58,500 nucleotides of DNA from Glandiceps talaboti. Taxonomy: Eukaryota; Hemichordata; Enteropneusta; Spengelidae. The stretch's first letter is position 1, and each line of letters begins with the position of its first letter. The DNA lies in assembly GCF_964340395.1 (NCBI RefSeq), contig NC_135566.1:16632501-16691000 (forward strand), in the 5' to 3' direction. The notes under the pieces were generated by a model. That model was not told the DNA's origin. It worked only from the letters and a program-made list of their open reading frames with translations, and made no database searches. Shown piece by piece: positions 1-12,120 of this stretch. The position numbers and the translations under genes are program-made.

Positions 1-89
1 TCTTGTATTCTCATGACGTCATAACATTGCCAGTGGCTCTTCATACAGCCAGCCGTGATATTAGCGACAGTTGGTTGTATCGTTTTTGA

Positions 90-158
90 ATGGAACTGAT
101 CATGAACCGCACAAAGATACATGACCTGGTGCGCATGAAGACCTCAGGGGTGATAGGG
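90..158 (+). CDS. possible upstream exon of the C1q-domain gene
   Basis: An ATG at 90 (and another in frame at 102) opens a frame reading about 23 codons (MELIMNRTKIHDLVRMKTSG) to a GGGAA|GTAACT donor-like site after 158. Its phase (AA + G) joins exactly to the exon at 388, giving a Lys codon followed by LPIFRVAFS. Phase agreement is the only support. There is no signal peptide and the donor is not strong. A different exon left of the window could equally precede the C1q exon. Confidence 0.25.
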
Positions 159-387
159 AAGTAACTGGGTATCATTTAGTGTTTCTACAGTACATCACTA
201 AAGAACACAGACCATGGAACTATACATTGTACACATAGTGACATCGTGTGAATGTTTTCGACATATTTGGCCCGGCTATGATCCTGCAATCCAATATTAC
301 CAAATACCATCACACGTGAACACATGAGTGGGATTGTATTTTAATAGTAAGTTGTATGTTCTCAATATTGTTGTGACCAATATCCAG

Positions 388-796
388 GTTGCCTATATTC
401 AGAGTGGCATTCTCAGTGGCTCGCACAAGCGTGTATGGACCCAACCCTAACACCGGTCCGGTCCCTTTTGAAGTGGCCTTCACAAATACTGGCAACGTTT
501 TTGATCTTGCAGCAGGGAAGTTTACTGTTCCGATCAGTGGTTACTATTTTATCAACCTCAACGGCTTTAAGAGCACGATGCTTTACGTCAAGGTCAATGG
601 CGAAACGAAGTTTATGGTGGACGAATGCTGTCAGTCATATGACAGCTATGATACAGCATCTAACAGCGCTATTCTGCAGCTGGATGTCGGCGATGAGGTA
701 TGGCTTGAACTCTATCAGAATAGGGTTGCATCCTCGGCAGCAGAAAAGCAATTCACATTTAATGGATTCTTGATTTTTGAATCCTGTCCACACTAA
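388..796 (+). CDS. C1q domain-containing protein, last coding exon
   Basis: The open frame from 389 to the TAA at 794-796 encodes a nearly complete globular C1q domain of about 130 residues, ending shortly after it. It begins RVAFSVARTSVYG, contains the core FDLAAGKFTVPISGYYFINL with the conserved aromatic and Gly-x-Tyr-x-Phe positions, and closes with FNGFLIF, the usual last strand. C1q modules trimerise and bind ligands in secreted or surface proteins; invertebrates use many in innate recognition. There is no ATG in frame before the domain, but a CAG acceptor ends at 387, so this is taken as a 3' exon. The paired cysteines (DECCQ) are not a general feature of the family. An AATAAA follows at 799-804, almost touching the stop. 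No collagen stalk or signal peptide is visible; upstream parts are probably outside the window. Confidence 0.85.
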
Positions 797-798
797 GA

Positions 799-804
799 AA
801 TAAA
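799..804 (+). terminator. polyadenylation signal AATAAA of the C1q gene
   Basis: A canonical AATAAA begins two bases after the TAA stop of the C1q exon. This would make a very short 3' UTR, with cleavage expected about 10-30 bases downstream. Confidence 0.55.
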
Positions 805-3800
805 TCAAAACCAATGCTCCAAATTGTTGAGCATCCAAAATACTTTGTTATAGTCTTTATGCCGTTATTTACTAGTCTCCTTATCTAATTAATGTGCCTC
901 ATTGTGTAAAATATCACAGTTGATCATACAATGGACTAACATTACATTGACATGACGTGATATGTCTAACATGGCGTGTTACCTCTGTGCCAGGTTAGGT
1001 TGAAATCGGTTGGTGCATGCCAGAGATAGGAGTGAATGAACGGGTAGATGGATGGAACCCAATAATAGCTCCCTCTGGGCAGTGTCCATTAGGAATAGGA
1101 TCAACCCAACCTGAAAGTCAGCTTGCCACGTTCCTCCCCCTGTGACACAAGTATTTATAGACCACATAAAAATACAAAATGTGAGACGAGGTGACATAAT
1201 TTGTTGGCACACCAGTTTTAATTATGGTTCTTTTTATTGCTCTCTTTGTAAACTGACATGCACATTTCACTCACTTTACAATAGAAAATTCAACACCTGC
1301 ATGCAGAATGTGGCTGATTAGGATCATTCAATTACCAATTCTAAATTCTGTTATAAATGTAAACTGCATCATACAAACTATTAACACCCATTGCAATTCG
1401 AATTCATTCAAATAATTATGCTACATACTTAGATTTTTTGACCTGAGTAACTATCTGCACACAACACATTTTGTAACTATGTAATGAAATCTGGCTGAAA
1501 AAGCATGTCCTCTATCTATCAAGGCTACATTGCAAAAAACAAAATTAGCATATTTCTGTGGTTGGATACACAGAATTGTAATGCTAATAACCATATTCCC
1601 ATATTTGGACACATTCCCATATTTGGATGTAGTTTAATACTTTCATCCATATCCATGAATAGTGTTGAATGTTAGCATATTCCCATATATGGAGATTTGA
1701 TATTCCCCAGTGAATAGTAAAAAGAAATTTGCATTAACAAGCACAGACATACATAAAAGAATACACATTAATTAAGAGATATCTATACACAATGCCCTAA
1801 TTTGGTACATGTTTACACCTTACTTGGTATATATATATGCCCATATTTGGTATATGTAGATGTCTAGATTTGGAACATGTCATATTTGGTAGATGCCCCA
1901 AATCAGGACATGTTTATACCCTATTTGGTATATGTCCATATTTGGTAGATGTGTAACATCTGAATACACAGTTTGTTTGCCTATTTTTGACTTGAATTTG
2001 TGGGAAAAATACATTTTGAGAAACTACAACCACTCAATTGTTTGGGATTTTTGTTCCATATGTAAGATAGCATTAAATGACATAGGGAAAAGAAATATCA
2101 AAGTAGATATAATTTCCTGGTATTAATTAAGCTTAACTTCTCTTTAGGGATTGTACATCCATATTCCTTCCGAAAAAGCTAATACAAATATCAAAGCTCT
2201 ATTAAGTTTAAAACATAACAAAATCCCCGTTCCCGTAATAAAAAAAATTATATTGTTGTAAACACACAGTGATAACATAAAAACAATGCATAGAGATCAT
2301 AAAATAATAGACACATTTCAGTTCAGTATTATAATAATTTTAACAGTAAACACAAATAGCACAGTTTTCTTTGAATTATTTTTTACTGTCTTCCCGTGGA
2401 CACCTTTAGTAAGTTAATTTATTCATCAAAGGAACAGTCACAATTTTCTTCTTTTTTTCTTGGTCTCCATCGTTTTGTTGAAAACATGCCACACTTAATT
2501 CTAGACATTTGTGCGGCAAGCAGTATCCTATAAACATATTGTTAATCTGTGTGTACGCACGTAATGCCCACAGTATTAACGTTAGCTGGGTTATATTAAC
2601 CCCTCGCTAATATGACATACTCAAGATATTTGAATGCGTGCCTGTAGTATTTACTGCAACTGTACCCTCCAAGTGTGCATCAGGTGTACGCAAGATATTG
2701 GCACTCATGCTTGTGGTGTTCACTACATCGGTACCTTTCTGAGCATAGTAGGTGAAAGCACCTGGTACCCATGATGCATGGAAATAAGGCATCATGGGGT
2801 TCTGTTATCATTACAATCATAATGATTAGCCAAGACAGTGTAAAGTTTGCAAAAAATGCTACTGGTGTTCATGTGATTTCATGGAACAATTGCATTCTCA
2901 TTTGCATAAAGGATGCAATATTTGTATATTACACCACAGTACTAATACCTTGAGTTTGTGCCCATCAATGCAATCAAACAAACATGTATACAAAATAAAG
3001 TGAGGTATCACACTTTATGCCATGGGCTTCACATGCGTATACCCAAATTCACATCAGGTGTAGAGCATGTTATTGACACAACTGCCATCTATATTCTGTA
3101 GCTAATACATAGCAATGAATGAATAACAAGTTTGTATATTTATTTACAACTCCACTGAAATATCTTGTTTTCCATTCATTGCCTTGACAAGTCAGATTCT
3201 AATTACGATAAAACATCTTCTGAAACGAAGAGAAGTTTTTTCACCTAAAACGATGACAACCTTGAAAAAAGCAAAAAAATTACATACTGTGTCCTCGTCT
3301 TTTTCTGATTTTTGAAAAAATATTGATTACTAATGAAATGTACGTTACTTTTCTTAACATACAAGTAAAAATTGAATAATGTTTAACATGCGTATTTCAG
3401 AAATACTATGCAAGTTAATCTGTCAGGGAATAATATATCATGTGCCCAAATAATAGTTATCCTAAGTGTTCATACATTTTAATTAAACACACAACTTTCC
3501 AGGACTTCACTTGGTTACCTTAACATAACATTTCTCAAACCTGAACTGAGGTATCTCTTAAACAAATCAATATTGACTTGACGACATAGGTGATGAATCA
3601 AATTCTAGAAATTTAATTCCAAAGTTTGTTAAATAAATGCCATTTTTACACACTTCCAAACATTTTTAATTTTCTAAGACTTTCTGGTACTTTTTTCAGA
3701 ACGACTTAAAACGCTGGGACTGTAAGGGACTTTGAAACACATGTGAACCCTGTCTAAACTACAATATGATGACAAGTTGACGGTCTTCATATTTCTCTTC

Positions 3801-4497
3801 AATAAACACAGAAAAAGTGTTGCCATGTACCTTTTAATATCATTTTGCAAAATACAGTGGAATAAAATCAAGTTTTTTTTATTTATTTTTGGAATAATAA
3901 TAATAACCAACAGCAAGTGTTAACACTCAAATAAAACCATTTGTAACAAAGTTAAAATTGTTCAAGCACTGAGCGAGTCGATAAAGTCTGCCCTCACAGC
4001 AGGAGAGTTGACAACTCTTAATTCCTTTGTTTATTTGGTATGAAACTACATTGTCAATCATCTCCACACGTGCACAAGATTTAAATCAATTTTGACAAAT
4101 ACAAAACTTTATGGCCCTATCTGAGGATGGCAAACGCATTGATACAATGTGGACATGTTCAACTATCAGTTAATCAAACAACTATTTTGACACGAAAATG
4201 AAAGACAGTTAGAAACACAATTAAATCATTTTGCCATCACTCACAAATAAGTCAGTGAAGGTAGGTGTGAGCTAATTAAAGAACATAAAAAAGACACAAC
4301 ATTGCACACAGTATTACCTGCTACCTGTCACCACACCCGTCTACTTTTCCAATCACTAGATCTACAAACTTTTCCACTTCACAAAATTTTTCACAACAAA
4401 CCCCAAATCTACAATAACAATGTTTATATCACTTTTTAATACTATGGTAGAAACCAACAGATACAAAAATGTCGCAACAAGATTGGTGTTTTTCTAA

Positions 4498-4686
<189 letters not shown>

Positions 4687-5629
4687 TAATCTCCACCATG
4701 ACTACACCCCCTCCATCCCCGTTTCTAATCTTAGCTTTCAAAATATCCACATTGCAAACCAATACATGACCCCCGTGATTCTAATTCTTGTAACACAATC
4801 AACCTAGTATTTCACTGACATCAATATAAAGATTAGAACCAACTTTTCATTATGCTAGGAGTCAATATTGCAATATTGACAGTGATGTCTTTTATGTTAG
4901 AATTCACTCTCAATGGACTACAAGTTATTATATGGGGCATACATAAATTCAATGGATGCGCTTAAAGCTAATCGTTAAGATGGAGTTAAAATTGATTAGC
5001 TCCTACATCGTTGATGCTCCTGTTAATCATTCACTCAACATAAATCTTTCAATCTAGGGTTAAATCAACATAGTGAGAGTGGCAGAGAAAAGGGTGGTCT
5101 AATCATCTACCTAGGTCACTCCCGCTACCAAAAAAAAATCATGTCAAGTTGGACAATCACTTCACATTTCTGTACCATGGATTTCATAGAAGATACAAGT
5201 TCATATAAAAAAAATCAGGGCATTTTGTGTTTTAATTGCTTTTGGTGATTTTCAATTTTATCTAAAGGTAAATTTTATCTTATTCATTTTGTTGATAACT
5301 TTGGTAAATGTGTTTCATTAGTACTTTTTAATTCATTGTAGTGGTCCAATCTAATCACACTGTTAAAAATTATTGCAATTTCACGAACTCTTATTTAATA
5401 ACTTATTCCCTTTGAACACGCACGCACACACAATAAGGTGTAAATATAGGTATACAAAAAAACACAGCACCAGGTTTTATTACTACCAAACTTACCACGA
5501 GGAAACACACTGAAAGCCCTGTAGGCAGTGCAAATAAAACTTACAAAGAATCTATCTTTATAACCAAACTAAATTTTTTAATTGAGAGGGCAAGTACCTT
5601 GTAAACTCTGATTATGATCAGCAGTGCAG

Positions 5630-5810
5630 GACTGCCATTTTGGATGATGCATCATGGGAGGTCAAGCAACGGTCATTTTCGAATTGCATCATGGGAGATC
5701 AAGTTAGCCATTTTGAATGTTGCACCATGGGAGACCCAACATCAGCCATTTTTGACTGATGCATCATGAGAGGCCTTGCAAACCATTTTGAGTGATTTGC
5801 ATATCCTGGA
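5630..5810. repeat. four-copy tandem repeat with GCATCATGGGAG core
   Basis: Four diverged units of about 45-50 bp each contain GCCATTTTG-like sequence followed by TGCATCATGGGAG or a variant. Copies near 5632, 5683, 5727 and 5750 differ at several bases, so the array is old. Confidence 0.75.
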
Positions 5811-6992
5811 ATACCTTAGAACATGCAAAGCATAAAATCAACTGGATTATTATAGGGCTTGTGAATCAATGTTACTTTACATCTACAAATCTTCCGGTTG
5901 TTGTTTAGAATCAAAAGTGTAACTATGAGACAGATTTTGTACATGTTCGAAGTTTTTCACATGGCATCACCGAAGCTATTGCGAGTATTATGTACAGTGT
6001 GACACAGTTACATCAAATATCACTTCACAACTTATACAAACTTTTATATGCATAGCCATTATGAAAACTAATATATGTGCATGGAGTTGTAATTCTTAAC
6101 TTGAAACTTTCAGTACTGTATACAGTACACTACAGTACTGTGATATACTGTAATATACAGATAAATTCACTCAAACAAATATGGTGAAGAAACGAGAAAA
6201 TTATGTTGGTTTAAAAATTCCGAGATGAAAATCTCCCTGAAATAAAATTGGCATAGGTAGCTACGAAACTACAAATAAAACTCAGCAGTCAGTTTAGCCA
6301 TTTGACCATATCACTGGAAGCCTTAAGACCAACACACCATATCAAATACAACAGATTTTAATACGGCAGGTAGTACACAGCTACTATCAGAAAAGAACTG
6401 AATACTTGCCATTCCACAATTCGCATCTCTCCGTGTCAGAATCTGACCAACGTATTTACATTGTTATATCAGAACACAAAGTCGAAAGTTTAAAGCTGGT
6501 TATTTCAATAATCAGAAATTTTTCAGGTGTTGAAAAAAATTCTATGTTGTGACCAGTGAAATGAAATTTTTAAAAGTCAAAAACACGCAAAAGAAACCTG
6601 CAATTTATAGAAATGCTACAGTGACTGCCAACATTCTTTCTATGTAAACATAAAAATGATATTCGTTCAACATGATGGGGGGAATATTTAGCACATTTGT
6701 GAAACACTGACTGTACATGCATAATACACACGTGAAACATGTGGTCAGCATGTGACATAGAAGTCACACCATGTGTTTTGCACCTTTCTGTTATTTTCAA
6801 TGCAGATAATATATTTTTTTTAGTAATCTTACACCATTTATGTCAACTTTCACATATTTTTCACAAGTATGGATTTTTCTGGACAGTCGGGTGTTTCTAA
6901 CCAATATTTTTCAGTTTTCATAAAAGTATGAGTAACACCATATAATCATCCCATATATTAACTTAAAAATCAGTGTGATTTTGGCAGAGCTT

Positions 6993-7197
6993 TCAATTGG
7001 CAACTTCAAGCGGTGGACAGTCTTTTTCATTAGGGACCTCCTTACAATGACAAGATTGAGTCTCGTCTTTGCTTGAATCTACTTCTGTTATTGTTAGAGA
7101 CTCGATTTTCTTCGCTTTAGCAGCTGTTTGGAATTTCTCAGCTCCCTCCACCATATCTTTTTCCATTTCTTCTGCTATTTTTTCGATGTCTTTTTGA
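6993..7197 (-). CDS. CLUH: CLUH exon 28: C-terminal tail and stop
   Basis: 205 nt, residues 1364-1431 and the TGA at 6993-6995. The join reads [13 protein letters not shown], matching human LSQKDLENLKAEV; the rest ([17 protein letters not shown]...PPLEVAN) is a divergent tail. Acceptor TTGTTGTAG|TCAAA. Confidence 0.94.
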
Positions 7198-8579
7198 CTA
7201 CAACAACAAGAAGAAAAATACTAAATTATAGAGGAATTAAAAGTACGAACCAAGTTGAAAAAAAATGGAATATATATTCTGGTCATTCTATGTTACGACA
7301 ACGTGTGTCTATGTCACAACAACAATTGTCTACATCTCTAGTTCTGCTGTGTTTGAAATATGAGTCAAAACGTTCAAAATTGCCATTACTTTACATAATT
7401 TTCTTTGATATTACTAGCACTGGTATAATTATGTTATTCTCCAATATATTTCTCCACTCAGCAGGAAAATACTCCTGACCTAAGGGTTTTGTCACTACGA
7501 GTCACAAAGCCCCCTTAGGTCACTCGTATTTTGTAATCTGTAATTTTCTACAAAACATCAACTTTCTTCTGAATTTCAGCAAGTTAAAAATTAGAATAAC
7601 ACAAGTATGTCATGTGACATCAGAATGGCAGGACGCCCTCTGGTGTTGTTACTGAGATATTGACAAAGGTTTGAGGTCTAATTTCCATAACTTTTGACAA
7701 TATTATGAGTAAATATATTTCAAGTATCATCTTTATTTCATGTGTCCATGGTAATATTTACTATCATCGAGAACCGTACATTTCTAACCCAAATATTGCA
7801 AAGAGATTGAACCCCCCTCTTCATCGGTGGGTGTCCAGTTCTGTCAAAGAAATCACGTTCTGTCACATTATAAATACTGTATCCGACAGCAAGGGAATAT
7901 TTTGGTAACAATATTTGATAACAGAGGATGAGAATAAGAGCACATGATAAATTGCATTTTGTTGGTAACCATGGTTACTTACCTGAGTGAAATAATGAGA
8001 ATACCGTTGATGATGTTCATCATCTCAATAACTGAGTTCATTGGAGGTGGTGAGATGTTGAATTGCTGAACTGCTGCTTTAGCACCACTCTTGTACAGTT
8101 CATTCATCTACGGAAGAAATGGGTTCATACACAGAAATTGTAAATATGGCTCATGGAAACTAGGCATATTTGCAAACATTTTTGAATATTTATTTGCATA
8201 TCCATCCCTGTTGTTACCTTTGCAATATACACCTGTCCATCATATGACTATTGCTATGGGTGTGGCCTTGTTGCTAAGCATATTTGCATACATTTTCAAA
8301 ATATTTATTCACTTGCCTACCCACTCCTGTTTTTATCTTTGAAATATGCATACATACATACATACATACATACATACATACATACATACATAGACAGACA
8401 TACATACATACACACACACACATACATACATACATACAGACAGACATACACACACACATACATACATACACACACATACATACATACACACACATACATA
8501 CATAAATACATACATACGTACGTACGTACGTACGTACATACATACATACATACATACATACATACATACATACAGACAG

Positions 8580-8650
<71 letters not shown>

Positions 8651-11600
8651 CATACATACATACATACATACAGATACACAGTTCAGTTGTGCTAATGATA
8701 TTGCAGGTACCAAGATTTTGCTGAATACCCTAGAAATTTTTAAAGGACTGTTGACTTACAGCTTTTTGCAGGTTGACAGCTTGTTGTGTGAGATGTCTCA
8801 GACATTCTAAACTCTGCTTTGTTTTGTCGTGTTCTTCACCAAGGTTATGTTTATAGATATTGTATGTTTCCTTCTCCATCTGTAACGCAGCTCTGAAATC
8901 ACCCTTACAAGACTGAACTCTGGCCACTAAATGATAGCTTAGTGCTGTTTTCATACTCTTTGGTCCATGGAATTTAATATTGTTGTCTAATGCTTTCTGT
9001 AGGAACTTCAACGACAGCTCGTATTCTTCAACTCCTTGAAGCACTAAACCAATATTGCTCTGAAAATATGAAATTCAATTATCTTTTAAGCAAACAGTTA
9101 TGCAAGTTTAAACTCTCTTACAATTTTTAAAAAATGCGTATACAATTGCACAGCAGATATGACCTTACTGCACTGATGCGACATGTGAAAGTATGGGGTA
9201 CTCAACGGTGCCTGTATAAAGATGTAGAAAAATTCTACAGTACTGTTATAATCATCGGTAGTAAAAAAAGTATGTAGATGAGTTTGCAATTATGAAATTC
9301 AATTAATTATGGTTCTGTTTTCAACGTCATCAAAGTTCATAATCAAAAGGTGTTGGAGTGTGTGTTCCGATGCTAAAATGATGATACACACAGTATAACT
9401 GTCACATACTTACATCAATTAGAGCAACTTCAGGATGTTCTTCACCATGTAATAACAAAGCTAGGTATCTAGCTCTGTACATAAGTTTGAGTGCAGTGGC
9501 TATTTGCTGACCAGCAGCGCAGTATAAAGCTAAATGAAGCTGTGGAGAAAAATGAAAACGATCAGTTAGATGGTACGAAATGCCAGATATTAAGTCTAAT
9601 AGAGTGTAGCAACGACCTATTGACCTGTAGGTAAGTACAGTATATTACACTCATGTTGACTGATCACGAGGGCAACATACAGCATACATGTGCACAAAAT
9701 GTCACCACCTTGCCAGTATACTTCAATAGAGAAAATGAGATTGCTACCCCAGAAGACACGCATACACTGTTTGTTTGTTTGTAGCATCATTCCCCTATAT
9801 ATTTTGCTGTATGTAATTTTAATGGTTAACTCTGGTTAACACAGGTTTGGATAGACAATACTTACATATTCAGTAATAGTGTTGGGATGATCAACTCCAA
9901 GACATCTTTCACTCATGATGACAGCTTTCTGTTGCATCTCCATGGCCTGTCAAATACATCATAGAATTAGTTTCCAGACAGGTTGATACGGCTTATATGT
10001 GATTCCTTGAGTAATATTGTTACACCAATTACAAATAAAGGTAAATTACACACAAACTACTTTGAACAGTGGAAATTAGTACCTCTTCAACTCAAAACTG
10101 CTGAAAAAGAATACTTTGTAAGTGATGAAACATTTTTTCATTCTCATCAAGATTTTCTTATCTACATGCATTGTTTAACACCCCCCCCCCCAAAAAAAAA
10201 CAACAAAAACCCATTACCTATCATAACAGTAACCATTGAAGCTTCTTAGTCTTACCACATTCAGTGAACTACCTTTACCTTATTCATGAATAGCAATTCA
10301 CCTTGTTCAATTCTCCCATGATGCAATTCAATAATTCAAATAGTAAATTACCTCATTCAGTTCTCCCATGATATAGTGTAACCTGGCTAATGATCGTAGA
10401 CAAGCCGAGAACTCAGGGTGCATTGGTCCGTATACATTACTAAACAAATTGAGTGCTTCATTGATCAGTTCAAAACCTTCCTTCACATAACCTACAATAG
10501 AATATAAAACAATGTGGTCAAACACACTCTGGATATGAAGTATAAGAAATGCTAAAAACACAACATATAACAAGATGGAAAACCAAAAAATATATGCATG
10601 TCAATAAAAGAACCCAGATAGTTTCAGACATTTGTACAGTGAGGGAACTTTGTCTATATTGTAGAAAGTGAATATGGCCACTCTGAAAGTAACTTGAGGT
10701 GTCACTAGCTATGGGATTCACATGTTTCACCACCTGGGATCCTATCCAACCCAAACTGCAACCTCATCTTAACCACTGCAGTAATCATTTATCCTGATGT
10801 ACTTTCGCTTAGACATTATGCATTACTAGCTATGACATTGACAAGCTTCACAACTGAGTGGTCTTTCCTATCCCCAACCACTGCAGTAACCATGTACCTT
10901 GCTGCACTTTAACTTGCCCACTCTGGCAATAACTAAATATATCAATACCTATGCAATTACCACTAGCAACCTACCCCATCCCAACCTCATCACTTCCAAT
11001 CTAATCCCGACCACTGCAGTAATCATTTACCTTGCTGTACTTTAGCCTGTCCACTCTGGAAGTAACTGTATGCATCACTGGCTATTGGACTGACGTGCTT
11101 CACAACTGGGAACATATTCAAGATGTCTTCTTCTGTAAACGTAGACTTGTGTTTGTTGTCAAAGTTGTATTCTCGGAGTGCAATCTGAACTCCAACTTTG
11201 TGGCAGAACTCACGGAGGAGAGAGATCTTTTGAATATGGTACTTCTCAACTGCACTGTCAACACTTTCACTATTGAGGTAAATAGGGAATTAGAAAATTA
11301 GGTATGACATCACAACATATTAGAAGTAGTTTCAAAGATGCCATATTCCGGTCACCAGAAAGATTGCATGAGTTTGGCCACTAGGAGTGCTGTTCAGAAG
11401 AAGGGCATTACAGTCTAATGAAATAAAGCAATATGCCATATTCTGGCTACCTGAAAGACAAAAGATTGCACAGTTTGGTAACTAGGAGTGCTGTTCATAA
11501 GCAGCTATAGGACAAGAAGGCAGGCCATGATAGTTGGGTATTAAAAATCATAATACTTTATCACAAAAACAGATGACTGCATTCTTTACCAGTTAAAACA

Positions 11601-12053
11601 TTCTACTAACATTCTTTCCAATCACAATTTTTTATATCAAACCAGAGTTGTTTGAACAACATTTTGTATCCTTTCGCAAGTATTGCAACACACTAACAGG
11701 AGTTACCATTCAACAGTACAGACTGATGTCATAAAAGTGACTTACCACTCCACGGTAAACATGTAATATTCTTTTGCCTCAGCTTTGATGTTGGTCCACA
11801 TCTCAGCAGGTGTCATGGTGGTCCACACTGTACTGTCTATAATACAAAGACAACACATTGTAACGTGGTTGTAGAAGCAAGTTGACTTTTCACCAAGTTT
11901 CATCTATCATTGATATTATTACTTGCATTACCGTACCTGCCTGCTGTACATACCCATCCAAAGACAATATCTGAGACCCATCCTAGGTTTTTACAAACCC
12001 CTAACTGACACCACTTCCTGCTATGACATATTGTTACAAATGTCTACTTGCAT

Positions 12054-12120
<67 letters not shown>

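Noticed and set aside
8274-8713. Overlapping 118-131-codon frames of Tyr/Val/Cys/Met or His/Thr/Tyr/Ile
   Set aside because: Products of the ACAT microsatellite; every frame is open because the repeat has no stop.
10518-10754. 78-codon minus-strand frame containing [11 protein letters not shown] as an alternative exon
   Set aside because: It has no acceptor in phase and belongs to a series of decayed copies of exon 22.
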